Source: Synergistetes bacterium HGW-Synergistetes-1 (GTDB lineage: Bacteria; Synergistota; Synergistia; Synergistales; Synergistaceae). From it: 64,000 nucleotides of DNA. Shown here piece by piece: positions 60,804-64,000 of the stretch. How positions within the stretch are numbered: position 1 is the first letter of the stretch; the number at the start of each line of letters is the position of its first letter. A program made the translations under genes and the position numbers. Location of the stretch: NCBI GenBank assembly GCA_002839185.1, contig PGXO01000005.1, positions 186,001 to 250,000 on the forward strand, read 5' to 3'. The notes beneath the pieces are model-generated. The model saw nothing but the letters and a program-made list of their open reading frames with translations. It had not been told where the DNA came from and did not search any database.

Positions 60804-62717
60804 ATGAGAAACGGGACAAACTATCTTTTAAAAATAACTGTACTGTTATGCGCAGCTGTTTTTGTTATATTATCAGGAGCTAAGTTGACTGAAGCAAGGG
60901 AAGCTTTCAACAGGTTCAACGCTGACATAATAATAAATGAGAACAGCTCGATCGAAGTGACGGAAGAAATCTTGGTCAACGTAGAGAATATCGAGATCAA
61001 CAGAGGCATAATTCGATCGCTTCCTGTGGAATACAGGGACGAAAAAGGCAATTCAACAGAACTCGGATTAGAGATAAGAGATATAACGCTGGACGGACAG
61101 GATATCCCCTGGAGTTCAGTGAGGTCAGGCATAAATGTCGATGTAAAGATCGGTGACCCGGATAAGATCATATCCAGGGGACTCCATACCTTTCTGATAA
61201 GATACCGGGTCGAAAGGCACATAGGATTTTTTGAGGACCACGATGAACTTTACTGGAACGTAACAGGAAAAGATTTTTCTTTTCCTGTGCTTGAAGCATC
61301 ATGCAGAGTCGCGCTTCCGGGAAAGAGTTTCGGAGAGGGATTCAACACGATAGAGTGGTATGTGGGCCAGTATGGGACAAAGGGAGATAACAGCAGAGCG
61401 CGCCAGGATTCAGGAAGAGTTTTCACAGTCGGGACACTTCAGCCGGGAGAGGTTTTTACTGTAGTCTACACCTGGCCAAAAGGACTGGTCACACCGCCGC
61501 CTCCTCCTGCGAGAGACAACGAAAAAGCTCAGGGAGGGATCGCGGCAGCAACTTTCGCGTTGATCTCCGGATGGTTCTGGTTCGCCTGGAAAAAGTGGGG
61601 CAAAGATCCGGATAAAAAGACAGTGATTCCGCTTTTCTACGCACCCGATGGTACATCACCTGCATTTCTGAGGTACGTAAGGGATATGCGGCTCGATCAG
61701 ACAGGCTTTACTGCTGCAATAATCGGACTGGCTGTTAAGGGCGCCATTAAGATCCTGGAAGTTGAAGGAAAAGAAACCTTCTTTGGAAAGGGCAAGGAGC
61801 ACTTTGTGCTATATGAAAAAGATACGGAACCGGAAAAACTTCAGCCAGAAGAAGAGGCCCTTATGATGCAGCTTTTTCCGGGAAGCATAGACAGCGTGGC
61901 TCTGGTACAAGATAACGGAGACATAATTTCAGGTGCGATGAGAAGCCTGGCAAGGAATCTCAGAAACGCAAACTCCGCCATCTTTACCAGAAACACTGAT
62001 AAGATGATCCCAGGCCTTGCTTTGTATGGAATTGGAACAGCAGCAAGCTATCCATTCAGCGGGGAATATCCCTTAAACACTCTCATGGCCGGAGTTTGCG
62101 GACTGCTCATAATTGCACTGGGAATGAGGCTGAGCAAAGCTGCAAATACCGGAGGCCAGAACATAAGACAGTTCCTTGGAAGGGCTTTTCCTGCCCTTGC
62201 GGTGGGTCTAGTAGGAGCTATAGCACTCGGGGGAGAGGGGCTGTCTCCCTTTACATTTGTGTTTTTCGTCGCTTCAGCAGCCGTCATTGCTGTGATGCGG
62301 CCTCTTATGGTCTCAAGGACCGCAAAGGGCAGCAGTATTTTGAGCGACGCGGAGGGTCTTAAGCTCTATATGGACACAGCAGAAAAAGAGCGGCTTGAAA
62401 TGTTCAACCCACCGGAAGAGACCCCTGAGCTCTTTGAAAAACTTCTTCCTTATGCGCTTGCACTTGATGTTGCAAAAACGTGGGGCAACAGGTTTGAGAG
62501 CGTTTTGACAAAAGCCGGTTATAAGCCCGAATGGTATTCGGGACCTTCACCATATTTGTTCCTGAATGGTTCAGGCCTGTATAATTTCTCATCAAGCCTT
62601 GGCAGCAGCCTGGGACAAAGCATGGCTCCGCAGTCTGCCCCCGGGACATCCTCAGGAATGGGAGGCGGCGGTTTTGCCGGAGGCGGAGGTGGAGGCGGCG
62701 GCGCAAAGGGCTGGTAA
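60804..62717 (+). CDS. DUF2207 membrane protein with Gly-rich C-terminus
   Basis: 637 residues. Signal peptide or anchor (about 8-27), DUF2207 beta domain (30-230), a membrane helix near 245-260, a soluble domain, two or more helices near 420-490, and a C-terminal tail of Gly repeats (G-G-G-G-F-A-G-G-G-G). It is paired with lemA (33-base gap) as in many bacteria. Function unknown; it is probably at the inner membrane with LemA. The low-complexity tail is a family feature, not a sequencing error. Confidence 0.85.
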   Translation: MRNGTNYLLKITVLLCAAVFVILSGAKLTEAREAFNRFNADIIINENSSIEVTEEILVNVENIEINRGIIRSLPVEYRDEKGNSTELGLEIRDITLDGQDIPWSSVRSGINVDVKIGDPDKIISRGLHTFLIRYRVERHIGFFEDHDELYWNVTGKDFSFPVLEASCRVALPGKSFGEGFNTIEWYVGQYGTKGDNSRARQDSGRVFTVGTLQPGEVFTVVYTWPKGLVTPPPPPARDNEKAQGGIAAATFALISGWFWFAWKKWGKDPDKKTVIPLFYAPDGTSPAFLRYVRDMRLDQTGFTAAIIGLAVKGAIKILEVEGKETFFGKGKEHFVLYEKDTEPEKLQPEEEALMMQLFPGSIDSVALVQDNGDIISGAMRSLARNLRNANSAIFTRNTDKMIPGLALYGIGTAASYPFSGEYPLNTLMAGVCGLLIIALGMRLSKAANTGGQNIRQFLGRAFPALAVGLVGAIALGGEGLSPFTFVFFVASAAVIAVMRPLMVSRTAKGSSILSDAEGLKLYMDTAEKERLEMFNPPEETPELFEKLLPYALALDVAKTWGNRFESVLTKAGYKPEWYSGPSPYLFLNGSGLYNFSSSLGSSLGQSMAPQSAPGTSSGMGGGGFAGGGGGGGGAKGW

Positions 62718-62783
62718 TTTTAAGCTCTCAGTTCCCGACAGATCTCCCTGACAGCAGAATATTCATCAGTTTTTTGGTAAATT

Positions 62784-62828
62784 AAAGAGGTGCTTTTTGA
62801 AACACAATGTTTCAAAAAACACCTCTTT
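62784..62828. terminator. Terminator shared by the DUF2207 and GH18 genes
   Basis: Almost perfect stem: AAAGAGGTG (62784-62792) with CACCTCTTT (62820-62828), and TTTTTGAAACA (62794-62804) with TGTTTCAAAAA (62808-62818), one mismatch, three-base loop. Convergent genes end on both sides. Confidence 0.88.
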
Positions 62829-62853
62829 TCATTGACCTACCCTGATAAGTTTC

Positions 62854-64000
62854 TTACCTGTTCTTTACTACAGTCCTTATCATATCCCAGACATCGGGAG
62901 TCTCGTGTCCCTTCCTCCACCCCGCTACCCCGGCAAGACGGTACTTATCAAGGATCGAGAGCTTGGTTTTGATGGAATCCCTGTTTTCTACCCATACCTT
63001 ATAGGTCTTTCCCTCTGAAAGATACGAATAGAAATACTGCCCCTTGTCACTTAGCCATACCGGAGAGAGCCCTCTCTGGGAAATAATTGAATCGGACTCG
63101 GCCATAGTTAGGGTAGAGCCTTTGACTTTCACCTTTCCCTGACCTGCCGGAGTCTCCTCCCACTTTCTCATGTAAAATGGAACGCCCAATATCAGCTTTG
63201 CAGGAGGCACACCCTCTTCTATTGTTTTCTGCACTGCACGTTCGACCCATGGCATCGAAGCAACAGAACCTGCCCTCGGGGAGGTTCTCCAATGTTCGTC
63301 ATAGGCCATGAGCATTACGTAATCCACGTGCTTCGAAAGAGCTGCCCTGTCATGGCTTTTTGAAAGATTACTGTTTCCCGGCACATGAACATCTACTGAG
63401 CTGATAAGCCCCTGACCTTTCAGATAACCGCTGAGCAGCGAGATGAAACGTACATATTTGTCCCTGTCGGCAGCATCAACATTTTCAAAATCTACGTTTA
63501 TTCCGTCAAAACCATACAGCTTCGAATAACAGAGAAGTCTTGCAATAAAGATATTTACAGCAGCTGTATCGTTGAAAAACCTGGAAGTGTTCTCTTTACT
63601 GAAACCGTTTGAGACAAGGGGCCATATCCGGTATCCCTTTTCGCGGGCGGCCTCAACATAGGCTGCTGAAGTCCTGTTTGCCATGTTTCCGCTGCCGTCG
63701 GTTAAGTTGAACCATGTCGGGGAGATAACATCGAGTCCGTCAATGCGGTCTTCCGCTCCAAGATCAGGATTGCCCCTTGTTATGTGGGCCCATGCAAGGG
63801 TGATCCGTTTATCTTTCAAAGACGCCTGATCAGACTTTTTCCTGTTCAAAGGAGTATTGACAGTGATCCTTTTGAGTTCAAGACCTGCGTTTGTCTCCTC
63901 TGCAGCGATCCCCGTGAGTTGTTCCAGTCCTGTTACGTTGAAATAAGAGATACCCTCGTTGTCCATCGAGGGGAAATAGAGGGTAATGGAGCTTCCTGCC
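62854..64000 (-). CDS. Glycoside hydrolase family 18 protein, 5' end outside the window
   Basis: At least 381 residues, and the open frame continues past 64000 with A-G-S-S-I-T-L-Y-F-P-S in frame before the first ATG in view (63966), so the start is outside. The first 45 residues resemble the stalk-type domain of copper amine oxidase-like proteins. The rest is a GH18 (SpoIVA/YaaH-like) domain with catalytic D-G-I-N-V-D-F-E and V-M-L-M-A-Y-D-E-H, G-V-P-F-Y-M-R. It may hydrolyse chitin or peptidoglycan glycans. The catalytic Glu is present. Confidence 0.85.
   Translation of the reverse strand, partial: AGSSITLYFPSMDNEGISYFNVTGLEQLTGIAAEETNAGLELKRITVNTPLNRKKSDQASLKDKRITLAWAHITRGNPDLGAEDRIDGLDVISPTWFNLTDGSGNMANRTSAAYVEAAREKGYRIWPLVSNGFSKENTSRFFNDTAAVNIFIARLLCYSKLYGFDGINVDFENVDAADRDKYVRFISLLSGYLKGQGLISSVDVHVPGNSNLSKSHDRAALSKHVDYVMLMAYDEHWRTSPRAGSVASMPWVERAVQKTIEEGVPPAKLILGVPFYMRKWEETPAGQGKVKVKGSTLTMAESDSIISQRGLSPVWLSDKGQYFYSYLSEGKTYKVWVENRDSIKTKLSILDKYRLAGVAGWRKGHETPDVWDMIRTVVKNR

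Noticed and set aside
62640-62715. Glycine-codon repeat as a regulatory or sequencing repeat
   Set aside because: It is the in-frame Gly-rich tail common to DUF2207 proteins.
1-64000. CRISPR array, tRNA, rRNA, insertion sequence, phage or integration site
   Set aside because: No regularly spaced direct repeats, no T-arm or acceptor-stem-like sequence, no transposase or integrase motif and no long terminal repeats were seen on reading both strands. Short or degenerate RNAs could be missed by eye.

Overview
The window looks like ordinary chromosome from an anaerobic, Gram-negative, amino-acid-fermenting bacterium. Synergistota is my best guess, inferred from gene content and order rather than from any search. 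The reasons are two complete branched-chain amino acid ABC transporter operons, an oxygen-sensitive class III ribonucleotide reductase, a membrane dipeptidase and an M20 peptidase, O-antigen ligase-type enzymes (an outer membrane), and a Firmicutes-like order of core genes (rpsF-ssb-rpsR, DUF2232-rplI-dnaB, hrcA-grpE-dnaK-dnaJ with CIRCE). I saw no phage, insertion sequence, CRISPR array, tRNA or rRNA.

Layout. 1-0.6 kb: iron-sulfur flavoprotein. 1-6.5 kb: surface polysaccharide locus with two glycosyltransferases and two O-antigen ligase/polymerase proteins; its left half is AT-rich. 6.5-19.2 kb: core block on the minus strand (dnaB, rplI, a DUF2232 protein, rpsR-ssb-rpsF, a DivIC/FtsB-like protein, argS, an exported DUF3857-like protein, secA, an M20 peptidase, pgsA). 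19.4-24.1 kb: first liv operon. 24.2-27.5 kb: nrdR-nrdD-nrdG behind two NrdR boxes. 27.6-32.6 kb: class V aminotransferase and a translation/RNA-modification block (yqeY, rpsU, mtaB, rsmE, prmA). 32.7-37.5 kb: second liv operon with palindromic operator candidates. 37.6-42.4 kb: heat-shock operon with a perfect CIRCE element and a clear sigma70-type promoter. 42.5-45.7 kb: folate operon (histidine phosphatase, long folP, folK, an anchored protein of unknown function). 45.8-54.7 kb: mixed accessory genes, among them a YbaK deacylase, a lytic transglycosylase overlapping a divergent citG-like gene, an XRE/ImmA/radical SAM/Old Yellow Enzyme series, an RpiR-type regulator, a HicB-like protein fused in operon to a dipeptidase, and an orphan ThiF protein. 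54.8-59.6 kb: mnmA, then a CHASE4 sensor with a ruined HD-GYP domain followed after one base by yedF and a cysteine desulfurase. 59.6-64 kb: two small membrane proteins, lemA plus a DUF2207 protein, and a GH18 protein cut by the window edge.

No single obviously new defence or mobile system is visible. The most interesting candidates are (a) the coupling of a sensor carrying a degenerate HD-GYP domain to YedF and cysteine desulfurase, which suggests environmental control of selenium/sulfur delivery; (b) the chromosomal XRE/ImmA pair that leads into a radical SAM enzyme and a flavin oxidoreductase; and (c) the histidine phosphatase that opens the folate operon, a candidate for the often missing dihydroneopterin triphosphate dephosphorylation step. 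Start codons were set from Shine-Dalgarno spacing where possible; many genes use TTG or GTG.
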